From contig JAWUZD010000013.1 in assembly GCA_034110465.1 (NCBI GenBank), forward strand, positions 1 to 43,755: a DNA stretch of 43,755 nucleotides. Reading direction: 5' to 3'. The DNA is from Aurantibacter sp034110465. GTDB lineage: Bacteria > Bacteroidota > Bacteroidia > Flavobacteriales > Flavobacteriaceae. Both the position numbers and the translations under genes were made by a program. The notes below the pieces were generated by a model that saw only the letters and a list, made by a program, of their open reading frames with translations, was not told the DNA's origin and did not search any database. Shown here piece after piece: positions 1-8,098 of the stretch; within the stretch, counting starts at the first letter, position 1, and the number at the start of each line of letters is the position of its first letter.

Positions 1-1
1 A

Positions 2-73
2 GAATACAGAGAACCAAACTCGGGATCTAATGCTAAGAAACAATTTCAAGCCCATTTTACATTGAAGCGATAG
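2..73 (+). CDS. 3' end of a truncated gene (unknown product)
   Basis: An open frame enters from the left edge and ends at TAG 71-73, giving a basic C-terminal tail of 23 residues that ends QAHFTLKR. It is followed 28 nt later by a strong intrinsic terminator, which fits the end of a real rightward gene. Too little is present to name a family. Confidence 0.55.
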   Translation, partial: EYREPNSGSNAKKQFQAHFTLKR

Positions 74-100
74 ATTGTAACGTTATTATATAACAACAAA

Positions 101-137
101 AACTCCCAATTCATTTATTTGAATTGGGAGTTTTTTT
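101..137 (+). terminator. Intrinsic terminator of the gene entering from the left
   Basis: An 11-bp perfect stem (ACTCCCAATTC / GAATTGGGAGT) with an 8-nt loop is followed by seven T residues. Confidence 0.9.
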
Positions 138-434
138 ATAATACGTTTTGTTTTTAGACGATCTATTATTTTATATCTATATCATAAATGAAAGACTTTG
201 ATTTGTTCTTTATAAGCTATAAGAATATGTTATTAATGGTTTGAAAATTTATTAGCTAGTAAAGCTTAGTTATATATTAGTAATAGAAGTAGTGCTTCAC
301 TAAACATATTTGATAAACCTACGGAATTAATAGACTAAGAAACTAAGAAACAATAAATACTTACAACACTTATAGATTGAATGATTATAATCGAATACAC
401 TAAGAAGTAAGGTTAATCTGTAAATTACCCATAT
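138..434. other. Gene-free AT-rich interval
   Basis: About 300 bp lies between two terminators. I find no ORF of useful size, no tRNA and no full TTG/TAnnTTTG promoter. The only structure is a small hairpin (TAGTG-CTT-CACTA) near 290-302. It is probably plain spacer between a rightward and a leftward transcript. Confidence 0.6.
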
Positions 435-479
435 AAAAAAAGCGTGCCTCTTCGATTATTGAAATGGCACGCTTTTTTT
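435..479 (-). terminator. Terminator of the DUF4369-type lipoprotein gene
   Basis: A 14-bp stem (AAAAAAAGCGTGCC / GGCACGCTTTTTTT) has a 17-nt loop. The A and T tracts on the two sides would let it work in both directions. It sits 15 nt beyond the stop of the leftward gene. Confidence 0.88.
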
Positions 480-494
480 GTAAGTAGTATAAGT

Positions 495-1187
495 CTATTT
501 ATTTTCTTTAATTTTAGTAATGTATTTATCTAAAGCAATACCATATTTAGAGTTTTTAACGTCTTTAGTTAAAGAATTATTTATAGTGTCTAATAGAGTA
601 ATATTAGCATCGTAAATTTCTGTTAATGCTAAATAAGGAGCAACCTCACTATTGTTGTTTTTTACAGCAAAATTTGTAGTATAAAGGTATTTTCTTTTAG
701 TGAAACTATTCAATTTGTTTTCAAAATCTTTAAAAGCAATAGTATCTTTAGCTTTAAGAGCATCAAATTTAGACTTTGTTAAATCTAAATTTCTATCATT
801 AAATTTAGAAATCATTGTTAGGTATTCTTCAACTAAAATTTGTTGTTTAGAACCTTTAATTTCTGCCTTAAAAGCAAAATCTTTAAGTGTGGTGTTGATT
901 TCTGTAATACCTTTATTTCCAAAAAACGAAATACGTTCGTCTGCTTTGGTCGTTTTATCTAATTCAATAAAAAACATTTCAGGTGAATCTATCTCAGCAT
1001 ACATTTCAAAAGTAGACGTTCCATTGACTTTAGTAGAGTCTATAATTACAATTGTAGAGTCATTAGCTTTTTTTAAATAGATTGTTCCTTTTTTTAAGCC
1101 TTTAATCTGACCTTTAACCGTCATATCTTTAGTGTCTTTTACGCAAGACATCATAGTAATTAAACTAAGTAATAATAAATATCTCAT
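495..1187 (-). CDS. DUF4369-type lipoprotein
   Basis: A 230-residue lipoprotein. The N-terminus is a short hydrophobic stretch ending in a lipobox (MMSC, Cys15), so the mature protein should be lipid-anchored in the envelope. Residues about 22-115 look like the DUF4369 beta domain (VKGQIKGLKKGTIYLKK, followed by DSTKVNGTSTFEM). In many Bacteroidota that domain precedes a thioredoxin/AhpC domain, but here there is no thioredoxin fold and no CxxC. The C-terminal half is a Lys-rich helical region. The gene is single, with its own terminator at 435-479 and 50 nt of spacer to the gene upstream. The domain assignment is by pattern only. The function is unknown. Confidence 0.75.
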   Translation of the reverse strand: MRYLLLLSLITMMSCVKDTKDMTVKGQIKGLKKGTIYLKKANDSTIVIIDSTKVNGTSTFEMYAEIDSPEMFFIELDKTTKADERISFFGNKGITEINTTLKDFAFKAEIKGSKQQILVEEYLTMISKFNDRNLDLTKSKFDALKAKDTIAFKDFENKLNSFTKRKYLYTTNFAVKNNNSEVAPYLALTEIYDANITLLDTINNSLTKDVKNSKYGIALDKYITKIKENK

Positions 1188-1237
1188 TCTAGTTGTTTTA
1201 TTAAGTGGACAAATATCTTATTTAAATAGTTAAAATA

Positions 1238-2503
1238 CTAACCTACAGAAACGATTCGCATTAATTCTGCACATAAAAGTGCGCCATAAGTTCCAACTAC
1301 ATATCCAAATACAGCTAACAATGCACCAACTGTAGCTAAGCTTGGGTGAAAAGCTGCAGCAACTATAGGAGCAGAAGCAGCGCCACCAACATTGGCTTGA
1401 CTACCAACAGCTAAAAAGAAAAATGGGGCTCTTATTAGTTTGGCAACTACAATTAATAATACTGCGTGAATTGTCATCCAAACAATTCCTATAAGAATTA
1501 GACCAGGATTTTCAAGGATTCCACTTAAATCTACTTTCATTCCAATAGTAGCGACTAAAATGTAAATAAAGATGCTTCCTAATTTACTTGCTCCAGCACC
1601 TTCATATGTTTTTGCTTTTGTAAAAGATAATGAAACTCCTATAATGGTTGCAATGGTAATTAGCCAGAAGAAACCTGAGCCAAAAGATGATAATGCGCTT
1701 TTAGGATCTGCGACTAATTCAAAATTGTTTTTTAGAAACGTAGGAATATATTCTGCACCAAAATGTGCAATTCCAACAGCTACAAAAGCAATAGATAAAA
1801 TAACTATAGAATCTGTTACTGTCGGATTTCTTGTCGTTTTCTCAGATAAGGCTTGAACTTTTTCTTGTAAAGCATCAATAGCTGAATTATCTGCTTTTAA
1901 CCACTTATCTATTTTTTTACGTTTTCCAATTCCTAATAATAATATAGCCATCCAAATGTTCGCTACAAAAATATCTACCATTACCATTCCACCATATTTC
2001 TCTGGATTGAATTCGTAGACTTCTAACATAGCAGCCTGATTAGCTCCGCCACCAATCCAACTTCCTGCCAATGTGGCTAAACCACGCCAAACAGCATCAA
2101 AATCTGCTCCACCAACTGTTTCTGGTGAAAAGATGGAGATTAGTAAAATAGCAATTGGTCCACCAATTACAATACCAACAGTTCCAGTAAAAAACATAAT
2201 TAAGGCTTTAGGGCCTAAATTGAAAATAGCTTTTAAATCTATACTTAATGTCATTAAAACCAAAGAAGCTGGTAATAAATAACGACTTGCAATAAAATAG
2301 GTTTGAGACGTTTCTGGAGATATAATACCAAACGAACTAAATATAGCTGGTAAGAAATAGCACATTAATAATGCTGGTACATATTTGTAAAACTTTGGAA
2401 AAAAGCCTGTTTTTCTACTTTCTGTATAAAAAACAATACCTAAGCAAAGCATTAGTATTCCAAAAACAATAGCATCGTTAGTAATAAATGGTTCTGATTG
2501 CAT
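1238..2503 (-). CDS. DUF819 family integral membrane protein
   Basis: A 421-residue polytopic membrane protein with about 11-12 hydrophobic segments. The order and motifs (SRYLLPASLVLMTLSIDLKAI, then LAGSWIGGGANQAAM, then GSQANVGGAASAPIVAAAFHP) match my memory of the DUF819/YjcL family. The paired Gly/Asn/Ala-rich motifs near residues 145-160 and 365-385 suggest two inverted transporter-like halves, as in cation or dicarboxylate carriers. That is inference, and no substrate is known. One hydrophilic loop, about residues 195-225, contains a Lys/Glu-rich helix. The gene stands alone. A candidate sigma-54 small RNA unit begins 65 bp upstream and runs the other way. Confidence 0.82.
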   Translation of the reverse strand: MQSEPFITNDAIVFGILMLCLGIVFYTESRKTGFFPKFYKYVPALLMCYFLPAIFSSFGIISPETSQTYFIASRYLLPASLVLMTLSIDLKAIFNLGPKALIMFFTGTVGIVIGGPIAILLISIFSPETVGGADFDAVWRGLATLAGSWIGGGANQAAMLEVYEFNPEKYGGMVMVDIFVANIWMAILLLGIGKRKKIDKWLKADNSAIDALQEKVQALSEKTTRNPTVTDSIVILSIAFVAVGIAHFGAEYIPTFLKNNFELVADPKSALSSFGSGFFWLITIATIIGVSLSFTKAKTYEGAGASKLGSIFIYILVATIGMKVDLSGILENPGLILIGIVWMTIHAVLLIVVAKLIRAPFFFLAVGSQANVGGAASAPIVAAAFHPSLATVGALLAVFGYVVGTYGALLCAELMRIVSVG

Positions 2504-2567
2504 AATATCTTTAATTTATCTGCAAAATAGGGAATATTAACAAACTTATAAAACTATTAAATCATTT

Positions 2568-2584
2568 TTGGCACAGCATTTGCT
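2568..2584 (+). promoter_or_regulatory. Sigma-54 (RpoN) promoter, -24/-12 type
   Basis: TTGGCAC-AGCAT-TTGCT matches the sigma-54 consensus TGGCAC-N5-TTGCW, with the invariant GG (2570-2571) and GC (2582-2583) exactly 12 nt apart. It points rightward, away from the DUF819 gene. The predicted start of transcription is near 2595. No protein-coding gene lies downstream on this strand before the terminator at 2676-2707. Confidence 0.72.
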
Positions 2585-2594
2585 TTATGTAACT

Positions 2595-2707
2595 CGTGAT
2601 TAGGACGTTGACTATAATAGGTGTGGTTACCTAACTATAAGAGTCTTAGTTACATATTTTTGGTTGGTTAGTATGAAAACGCATTACGAGAGTAATGCGT
2701 TTTCTGT
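2595..2707 (+). ncRNA. Candidate sigma-54-dependent small RNA
   Basis: The unit runs from a consensus sigma-54 promoter to an intrinsic terminator 110 nt later, with no credible ORF between. An internal hairpin can form at 2632-2652 (TAACT...AGTTA, closed by AAG/CTT). An alternative long-range pairing joins TGTAACT (2589-2594 region) to AGTTACA (2648-2654). The size, own promoter, own terminator and internal structure are those of a bacterial sRNA. I do not recognise a known RNA family. The boundaries are predictions from the promoter and terminator. Confidence 0.55.
2676..2707 (+). terminator. Intrinsic terminator of the candidate small RNA
   Basis: A 12-bp perfect stem (AAAACGCATTAC / GTAATGCGTTTT) with a GAGA tetraloop is followed by CTGTTTTAT. 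The leftward hydrolase gene has its own separate terminator at 2730-2758, so this hairpin is spare unless something rightward ends here. Confidence 0.8.
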
Positions 2708-2729
2708 TTTATAGAATATTTATGTATAA

Positions 2730-2758
2730 AAAAAGGTTAGCATAGAGCTAACCTTTTT
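2730..2758 (-). terminator. Terminator of the alpha/beta hydrolase gene
   Basis: A 12-bp stem (AAAAAGGTTAGC / GCTAACCTTTTT) with a 5-nt loop lies 19 nt beyond the leftward stop codon at 2777. The A tract on the + strand is the T tract of the leftward transcript. Confidence 0.85.
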
Positions 2759-2776
2759 GTTATATGTTAATTGATT

Positions 2777-3706
2777 TTATTTCTTAATAAACGCCACAAT
2801 ATCAGAAACTAAATTCTCTGTTAATTTACGGTAAGGCTCGTTGTAAGATTTAGAATTTTCAAGATTATCACCTTCAATAGAAACTAAAATATGATTCATA
2901 TTCTCGTAGATTTTTAAAGTTGAATTTTTAGCAGCTTCATTTAATAAATTTGCTTCAGCTTCAGAAACTTGTAAATCTTTTGTTCCGTTAATAATTAAAC
3001 AAGGCATATCTAGTTTAGCAATTTCTTCAACAGGATTATATATCATCCAATTGGCAATAAACGGTTGTACGCCTAAATTAAATAATGAGCCTAATGCTAC
3101 AGGGAAATCTGAAGTAGTTTCACCTTTCTTCAAAATTTCAAAAACACGTTCTGTATCGGCTTTAAATTGTGGAGCAGTTTTAGTAACTTGCTCTATAATA
3201 ATATTATCTATACTTTGTCCTGCGCCAGCTAGAGAAATAAAACCATTAGCTTTGTTTTTAGCCGCTAATAAACCAACCAAACTACCTTGGCTATGCCCAA
3301 CCATATAAATTTTATTGTAGGCGTTTGTTTTTTTGAAGTAATCTAAAACAGAACTGGCATCGGTAACAAAATCGTCAAACATCATATCTTTATCAACGTT
3401 ACCTTTTCTAATTTGCTTAACAATTCGTTTATCATATCTAAACGTAGCAATACCATTTTGAGATAAACCAATGGCTAATTTTTTTAAGTTATTAGATTTT
3501 AAGAAGTTCTGATTTCCATCTCTATCCGTTGGTCCAGAACCAGCAATTATAATAGCTAAATTAGGCTTTGTAGAATTATTTGGCGTTAATAAAGTTCCGT
3601 TTATAAATGTATTAACTTCAACGTCTTTAGCAACAAATAAGCTGTCTTGTTGTGCGAAATTTGTCTGAAAAAAAGTAAGTGTTACTAATAAAAATAAATA
3701 TTTCAT
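2777..3706 (-). CDS. Secreted alpha/beta hydrolase
   Basis: A 309-residue alpha/beta-hydrolase. A signal peptide (about residues 1-18, ending NFAQ) directs it to the periplasm or outside. The GSGPTDRDGN stretch (56-65) is typical of secreted esterase-like hydrolases and supplies the oxyanion region. The nucleophile elbow is GHSQG with Ser139. The acid is in NGTKDLQV and the catalytic His in NMNHIL near the C-terminus, so the triad is complete. The length is normal for the family. The substrate cannot be told from sequence: an ester or small amide is likely. It is a single gene with its own terminator. Confidence 0.85.
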   Translation of the reverse strand: MKYLFLLVTLTFFQTNFAQQDSLFVAKDVEVNTFINGTLLTPNNSTKPNLAIIIAGSGPTDRDGNQNFLKSNNLKKLAIGLSQNGIATFRYDKRIVKQIRKGNVDKDMMFDDFVTDASSVLDYFKKTNAYNKIYMVGHSQGSLVGLLAAKNKANGFISLAGAGQSIDNIIIEQVTKTAPQFKADTERVFEILKKGETTSDFPVALGSLFNLGVQPFIANWMIYNPVEEIAKLDMPCLIINGTKDLQVSEAEANLLNEAAKNSTLKIYENMNHILVSIEGDNLENSKSYNEPYRKLTENLVSDIVAFIKK

Positions 3707-3764
3707 AATAATTTGTTTGTTGGTTTAAAACAATAAAAATGCCAAAATAGAAACGTTAGCTAAT

Positions 3765-4361
3765 TTAATTTATTATTCTAAAGGTAAGGTTTATTCTTTG
3801 ACCAATTTCTTTTTTAGTTTTTGCGATTTGATGTAAGTAATTATGCTGAGTTTCGCCTTGCATAAGTAATAAACTGCCAGAGGTTAATTCTAATTTTTTC
3901 TTCAGTTCTTTTTCAGTTCTATGTTTTATATGAAAAAAGCGAGATGCTCCAAAACTAACCGATGCTATTATTGGGTTCTTTCCTAATTCTTTTTCGTTAT
4001 CTGCGTGCCAACCATTACTATCGTTGCCATTTCTGTATAAGTTGGCCAAACAAGTAGTAAATTTATGTTCAGAAAACGCTTCAACTTTAGTTTTGATTTT
4101 TAATAGCACCTCAGAGAATTTATGTGGATACATTGTAATATTAGAATAGGAATATGGTTTACTGTTTTCTGCAAAAAGCGCTGTTAATCTTGGTTGCTTA
4201 TGTGTTTTTCCAAAAAGAGTAATATTGTCTTGTTGCCAAGGAATTTCGTTTAATAGCAGATTAAATAACGTTTGACTTTCTTCATCCGAAAAAAAATCAT
4301 CAAAATAAAAGATGTCTGAATCAGGTAAATTAAGATGAAGTGGAGTAGAAGCAAACAACAT
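3765..4361 (-). CDS. AlkB-like 2-oxoglutarate/Fe(II) dioxygenase
   Basis: A 198-residue protein of the AlkB family, which repairs alkylated bases by oxidative demethylation. Iron ligands are visible as WHADNE (His119, Asp121) and His177 in NYLHQIAK. The 2-oxoglutarate site is the RxNxTxR signature (Arg189, Asn191, Thr193, Arg195). The frame is open further upstream to 4448, but that would run over the start of the divergent dipeptidase gene. The Met at 4361 (MLFASTPL) gives a family-sized protein and is preferred. The two divergent starts are only 40 bp apart, so promoters must overlap. Nucleic-acid repair is inferred from the family. The exact substrate is unknown. Confidence 0.87.
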   Translation of the reverse strand: MLFASTPLHLNLPDSDIFYFDDFFSDEESQTLFNLLLNEIPWQQDNITLFGKTHKQPRLTALFAENSKPYSYSNITMYPHKFSEVLLKIKTKVEAFSEHKFTTCLANLYRNGNDSNGWHADNEKELGKNPIIASVSFGASRFFHIKHRTEKELKKKLELTSGSLLLMQGETQHNYLHQIAKTKKEIGQRINLTFRIIN

Positions 4362-4401
4362 ATCGATTTTATTTTCTAAATTAGCTTTAAACTTTTTATA
4401 A

Positions 4402-5067
4402 ATGAAAAAATTAACGCTTCTTTTTACTTTTTTAATAGTGCAAATCACTCTTGCTCAGTTGCCTGAAGGTTTTGTGTACGCTAAAGAATTAATTCCTGAT
4501 TTAGTTGAAGAATTACGCTATTGTACTGAAAATAACTTTGTTGGAGAAGCTATAGATGGCTACGAAAAACCAGTAATTATAATGACTTTGCTAACAGCTA
4601 TTGCTTTAAAGAAAATTCAAGCCATTTTAAAAGAAGATGGCTTAGGTTTGAAAATTTATGATGCTTACAGACCACAACAAGCGGTAAATCATTTTGTGCG
4701 TTGGGCAAAAATTGAGAATGATACGTTAATGAAACATACCTATTATCCGGATGTTGATAAACGCAAGTTAATTCCTGCGGGATATATTGCTTCTAATTCA
4801 AGACATTCTAGCGGAAGCACTTTAGACTTAACTGTTATAGATTTAAAAACAGGAAAAGAATTAGATATGGGTTCGCCTTACGATTTTTTTGGACAGAAAT
4901 CTTGGGTTAAAGCGCCACATTTAGAAAAGCAACATCGAAAAAATAGAGATTTACTACAAAAAGTAATGACTAAAAATGGGTTTAGGAACTATATGCAAGA
5001 ATGGTGGCATTTTACTTTAAAAGGAGAACCGTTTAAAAATCAGTATTTTGATTTTGTAGTGAAGTAG
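4402..5067 (+). CDS. D-alanyl-D-alanine dipeptidase, VanX/DdpX type (M15D)
   Basis: A 221-residue zinc dipeptidase that should cleave D-Ala-D-Ala in the periplasm. A signal peptide (residues 1-18, ending TLAQ) exports it. VanX signatures are present: YDAYRP (Arg90), SRHSSGSTLD (zinc His135 and Asp142) and EWWHF (catalytic Glu200, zinc His203). Without vanH/vanA neighbours or a two-component system it is not a vancomycin-resistance cluster. A role in peptidoglycan turnover and D-Ala-D-Ala salvage, as for DdpX, is the likely reading. It is transcribed divergently from the AlkB-like gene. Confidence 0.9.
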   Translation: MKKLTLLFTFLIVQITLAQLPEGFVYAKELIPDLVEELRYCTENNFVGEAIDGYEKPVIIMTLLTAIALKKIQAILKEDGLGLKIYDAYRPQQAVNHFVRWAKIENDTLMKHTYYPDVDKRKLIPAGYIASNSRHSSGSTLDLTVIDLKTGKELDMGSPYDFFGQKSWVKAPHLEKQHRKNRDLLQKVMTKNGFRNYMQEWWHFTLKGEPFKNQYFDFVVK

Positions 5068-5132
5068 TTTTAAGAATTACGCTGATTACCTTATTCAATA
5101 GAAAGAATAAATATAGAGAAGTGAAAAAAGCA

Positions 5133-5669
5133 TCAAATTTTATAGGTTATATCCCGTTGTTGGCAATTGGCTTTTATTTTCGTTCGTAATAATTTAATTT
5201 CGTTAGATAAATCAGATTTTGCCTTTTTAATTCGTTCTTTTTTTTGTTTTTCAGTTTCTCTATCCGTCATTAAGTCAGTTCCAAGAATAAAAATTTGCAA
5301 ATTATTCTCTGGGTTTGTAAAACTTCTGGTTAATCCACATAAACTAATCTCTAAAAATCCATCTTCATTTATGTTTCCATAAATTAACCATTTTCCTTTT
5401 TTGTTAATTATTGGTTCACACGTAAAGTTATATATTCCGTTATAAATTTCTCCTTTTTTGTCTCCATTAAAAGATTCGGCAACCTTAACTTTAAAAGTTC
5501 CTTTTTCAGAATCTAATACTATAACTTCTCCAACAAAAATACAGTCAGAATTTTCAAATTCATTAGTTTGTACAGAAGTCAAATCTTTTGGAATAGTACA
5601 TTCGCAAGCAGTTAATTTACTAGAAATTAAAAAAGTCAAAAGTAGTATGATTGTTGTATATGTTTTCAT
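5133..5669 (-). CDS. Cys-rich secreted orphan protein, cassette-like
   Basis: A 178-residue exported protein of no family I can name. The signal peptide runs to about residue 21 and is followed at once by CEC (22-24). Further Cys (around 43, 84, 111 and 168), a short beta-rich core (CIFVGEVIVLDSEKGTFKVKV) and the leading C-x-C recall netrin/TIMP-like modules, but this is only a resemblance. Residues 135-165 form a Lys/Glu-rich helix. The last residues (NCQQRDITYKI) are encoded inside the flanking inverted repeat at 5146-5166, so the reading frame ends in repeat DNA. The matching repeat lies just upstream of the start. This suggests insertion as a unit. Confidence 0.6.
   Translation of the reverse strand: MKTYTTIILLLTFLISSKLTACECTIPKDLTSVQTNEFENSDCIFVGEVIVLDSEKGTFKVKVAESFNGDKKGEIYNGIYNFTCEPIINKKGKWLIYGNINEDGFLEISLCGLTRSFTNPENNLQIFILGTDLMTDRETEKQKKERIKKAKSDLSNEIKLLRTKIKANCQQRDITYKI
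5146..5166. repeat. Left inverted repeat of the orphan gene cassette
   Basis: GTTATATCCC followed by GTTGTTGGCAA on the + strand. It is an imperfect inverted copy of the element at 5681-5699: the two share the TATA and CGTT(GTT)GGCAA blocks. It overlaps the 3' end of the orphan gene. Confidence 0.55.
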
Positions 5670-5680
5670 TTTTCAGCTTG

Positions 5681-5699
5681 TTGCCAACGTGTTATATAG
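5681..5699. repeat. Right inverted repeat of the orphan gene cassette
   Basis: TTGCCAACGTGTTATATAG on the + strand. Its reverse complement lines up with the left repeat with a 2-nt gap. It lies 11 bp upstream of the start codon of the orphan gene. Confidence 0.55.
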
Positions 5700-5885
5700 T
5701 ATAATTATTGTCGTCGATATACCGTAAAAATAATTTAATTATTCCATTATTCAAGTCGCCTTTTTTAGTTGTAATTGTGACAAAAAACAGATAAAAGTTT
5801 AGCGTTAAAAGAACAGAATTATAAAGCGTAAAGTCTAAATGAGTTAGGTTAAACTGCTAACTGAGTACTATTAACAGTTAAAAAA

Positions 5886-6785
5886 CTACTTAGAGATAAT
5901 TTGCTTTACTTCATATCTAATAAAAGTATCAGCTAATAAAACATCTTCTATAAATCGTTTTATGTAGTGCTGCTGATAATAAAAATAAGCATCGCCGTGT
6001 TTATGTTCGCCATTTTTAATAGTGAATAACTGGCAGCTTCCATTTAAACGATCTATATGTTTAGCTATACTTTGCGATCCAAATAACATTAACCAACCAG
6101 TTGCATTTGGCGGACAAAACCTATGAGATCCAGTTGCAAATGGAACTGTTAGGTCTTTATCTCCGTGAAATAAAAATAGTGGAATTTTATTTTCTTTCGT
6201 AATAATGTTTAAGTCCATAACTGCGCCTGCGCCTGCAATTATTCCTGCATATTTGAAATCTATAGGTAGCATTTGTGGTTCAGTTAGCATTTGGTTTCTA
6301 TTCCAAAAAGCCGTGTGTAAAATACTTTCTGCGCCAGCACTTGTTCCTGCTAAAAACACTTGCTTTTTGTTAAATTTAAGCGAGTCACTTTGTTTTAATA
6401 AGAAGTTAGTAGCTTGCCAAATTTCGTTTGCTACAATTTGAATAGCTTTTACCTTTTCGCTTGTAATTCCGTTACAACCATAATCTTTATCTTTCATATA
6501 CAGTGTATAGTCTATACTAGCTACAACCATTCCTTGTTCTGATAAATACTTTCCTAGATTAGAACCATCTTTTCTGTCTCTATCCGAAAATCCACCGCCG
6601 TGAACGTAAATAACTAAAGGAGATAAGAATTTATTTTTCTCATCTTTTTCAGGTTTATATAAGTCTAATTTTAGTTGTGTAGAATCTGTATCTATATATT
6701 TTAGAGTTTCTTTTTTTTGAGAAAATATATTTGAAAATGAAAGCATACAAAGTGGTATTAAAATGATTTTTTTTATAAATAACAT
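5886..6785 (-). CDS. Secreted carboxylesterase-type alpha/beta hydrolase
   Basis: A 299-residue alpha/beta-hydrolase with a signal peptide (about residues 1-22). The oxyanion motif HGGG (62-65), nucleophile elbow GTSAG (Ser149), acid in HGDKDLTVP (Asp211) and a His in NGEHKHG give a full triad. The arrangement is that of the BD-FAE/esterase-lipase group, which acts on short esters such as acetylated carbohydrates. That substrate is inference. The start is only 3 nt from the stop of the M48 protease gene upstream, so the two form one leftward transcription unit. Confidence 0.83.
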   Translation of the reverse strand: MLFIKKIILIPLCMLSFSNIFSQKKETLKYIDTDSTQLKLDLYKPEKDEKNKFLSPLVIYVHGGGFSDRDRKDGSNLGKYLSEQGMVVASIDYTLYMKDKDYGCNGITSEKVKAIQIVANEIWQATNFLLKQSDSLKFNKKQVFLAGTSAGAESILHTAFWNRNQMLTEPQMLPIDFKYAGIIAGAGAVMDLNIITKENKIPLFLFHGDKDLTVPFATGSHRFCPPNATGWLMLFGSQSIAKHIDRLNGSCQLFTIKNGEHKHGDAYFYYQQHYIKRFIEDVLLADTFIRYEVKQIISK

Positions 6786-6788
6786 ATA

Positions 6789-8024
6789 TTAAGAAGCTTT
6801 TAAATTTTTAATGCGTTGCAATAATGTAGGATGCGAATAATGCATAAAAACAGTTGCTTTGTGAGGTGTTAAATTACTTAAACTATTTTTAGATAACTTT
6901 TTTAAAGACGAAATTAACGGCTCTGATTTAAAGGTATTTTTAGCATAATTATCTGCTTGATATTCAAATTTTCGTGAAAATAAATTCATAATTAAACCCG
7001 TGATTTCAGAAATTGGACTGTACAGAATTCCAAAAGCTATTAGTCCTATATGAAAACTGGTTTGGTTTACACTTAAAGCTTCAGAAAGTAATGTGTTTCC
7101 AACTAAAAGCGATAAGATATATAAGGTGATTCCTGTTAGCAAAATAGAACTACCTAAATTAAAAATGATGTGTTTACGTTTGTAATGTCCAACTTCGTGA
7201 GCAAGAACAGCTACAATTTCATCTTCGTTTAAATCGTTAATTAAGGTATCATAAAGTGTAATACGTTTTTCGCTTCCAAATCCTGAAAAATAAGCATTGG
7301 CTTTAGTGCTTCGTTTAGAGCCATCTATTACAAAAATATTGTCTAATTTAAAACCTACAGTTTTAGCATATTCTGATATGGCAGTTCTTAGCGATCCTTC
7401 TTCTAGAGGTGATTGTTTATTAAATAGCGGTACAATTAATTTACTGTAAAATAAGTTCATAAACAACGAAAAAACAGCAACTAATATCCAAGTGTACCAC
7501 CAAAAATTATTGGGATTACTTGCGTAAAACCACGTAATAGCCGCTAATATTCCGCCACCTAAAATAACGGTCATTACTAAACCTTTTAACTTATCTAATA
7601 AGAAAGTTGATTTAGTTGTTTTATTAAACCCAAATTTTTCTTCAATAACAAAGGTTTTGTAATACGTAAATGGCGTTGTTAATAAATCGCTTCCAATCAT
7701 TATAATTCCAAAGAAAATTAAAGTAATTAAAATGGGATTATCTGCAATACTACGAGCCAATTCATCTATAAAAGCAAAGCCTTTAAAAAAGAAAAAAGCT
7801 AATGTTAAGACTAAAGAGAAGATAGAAGATAATAGTCCAAATTTAAAATTCGTGGCTTTATAGTTTTGAGATTTCTTGTACTCTTCTAAATCATAAACAT
7901 CTTTTAATTCCTCAGGTAATGCATCGTTAAAATGTTTTGCATTTAAAATATCTAAAACTGTATCAACAATAAAACTGATAATTAGAATGGCTATTAGTAT
8001 GTAGAATAAGGTTTGTGGTGTCAA
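6789..8024 (-). CDS. M48 family (Ste24/CAAX-type) membrane metallopeptidase
   Basis: A 411-residue integral membrane zinc protease. Several transmembrane segments flank the zinc motif HEVGH (His276, Glu277, His280), with the third ligand in FEYQADNYA near residue 354. This is the Ste24/CAAX protease 1 arrangement rather than the shorter HtpX. In bacteria such enzymes deal with membrane protein quality control; farnesylated substrates are not expected. The start codon is TTG at 8024: an in-frame stop lies a few codons upstream and no ATG falls between. It is followed after 3 nt by the esterase gene. Confidence 0.9.
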   Translation of the reverse strand: MTPQTLFYILIAILIISFIVDTVLDILNAKHFNDALPEELKDVYDLEEYKKSQNYKATNFKFGLLSSIFSLVLTLAFFFFKGFAFIDELARSIADNPILITLIFFGIIMIGSDLLTTPFTYYKTFVIEEKFGFNKTTKSTFLLDKLKGLVMTVILGGGILAAITWFYASNPNNFWWYTWILVAVFSLFMNLFYSKLIVPLFNKQSPLEEGSLRTAISEYAKTVGFKLDNIFVIDGSKRSTKANAYFSGFGSEKRITLYDTLINDLNEDEIVAVLAHEVGHYKRKHIIFNLGSSILLTGITLYILSLLVGNTLLSEALSVNQTSFHIGLIAFGILYSPISEITGLIMNLFSRKFEYQADNYAKNTFKSEPLISSLKKLSKNSLSNLTPHKATVFMHYSHPTLLQRIKNLKAS

Positions 8025-8067
8025 TGGTTTATGTGTTTTTAATTGAGGTTATAAGTTTAGTTGTTGA

Positions 8068-8098
8068 TTTTGTCATTATGAGCTCCGACACAGATTCT
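8068..8098 (-). repeat. REP-like dispersed repeat, degenerate copy
   Basis: On the minus strand it reads AATCTGTGTCGGAGCTCATA then ATGACAAA. It matches the two copies at 9771-9803 and 9885-9916 in the GTCGGAGC core and the AATGACAAA tail, but the palindrome is decayed. It begins at the stop codon of the SpoU gene, in the same orientation as that gene. Confidence 0.55.

Noticed and set aside
4362..4448. Longer N-terminus for the AlkB-like protein
   Set aside because: It would overlap the start and signal peptide of the divergent VanX-like gene, and the extra residues are not family-like.
4402..5067. VanX-like dipeptidase as a vancomycin resistance gene
   Set aside because: No vanH, vanA or vanS/R genes are near, and the organism type has an outer membrane. 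A peptidoglycan salvage role is more likely.
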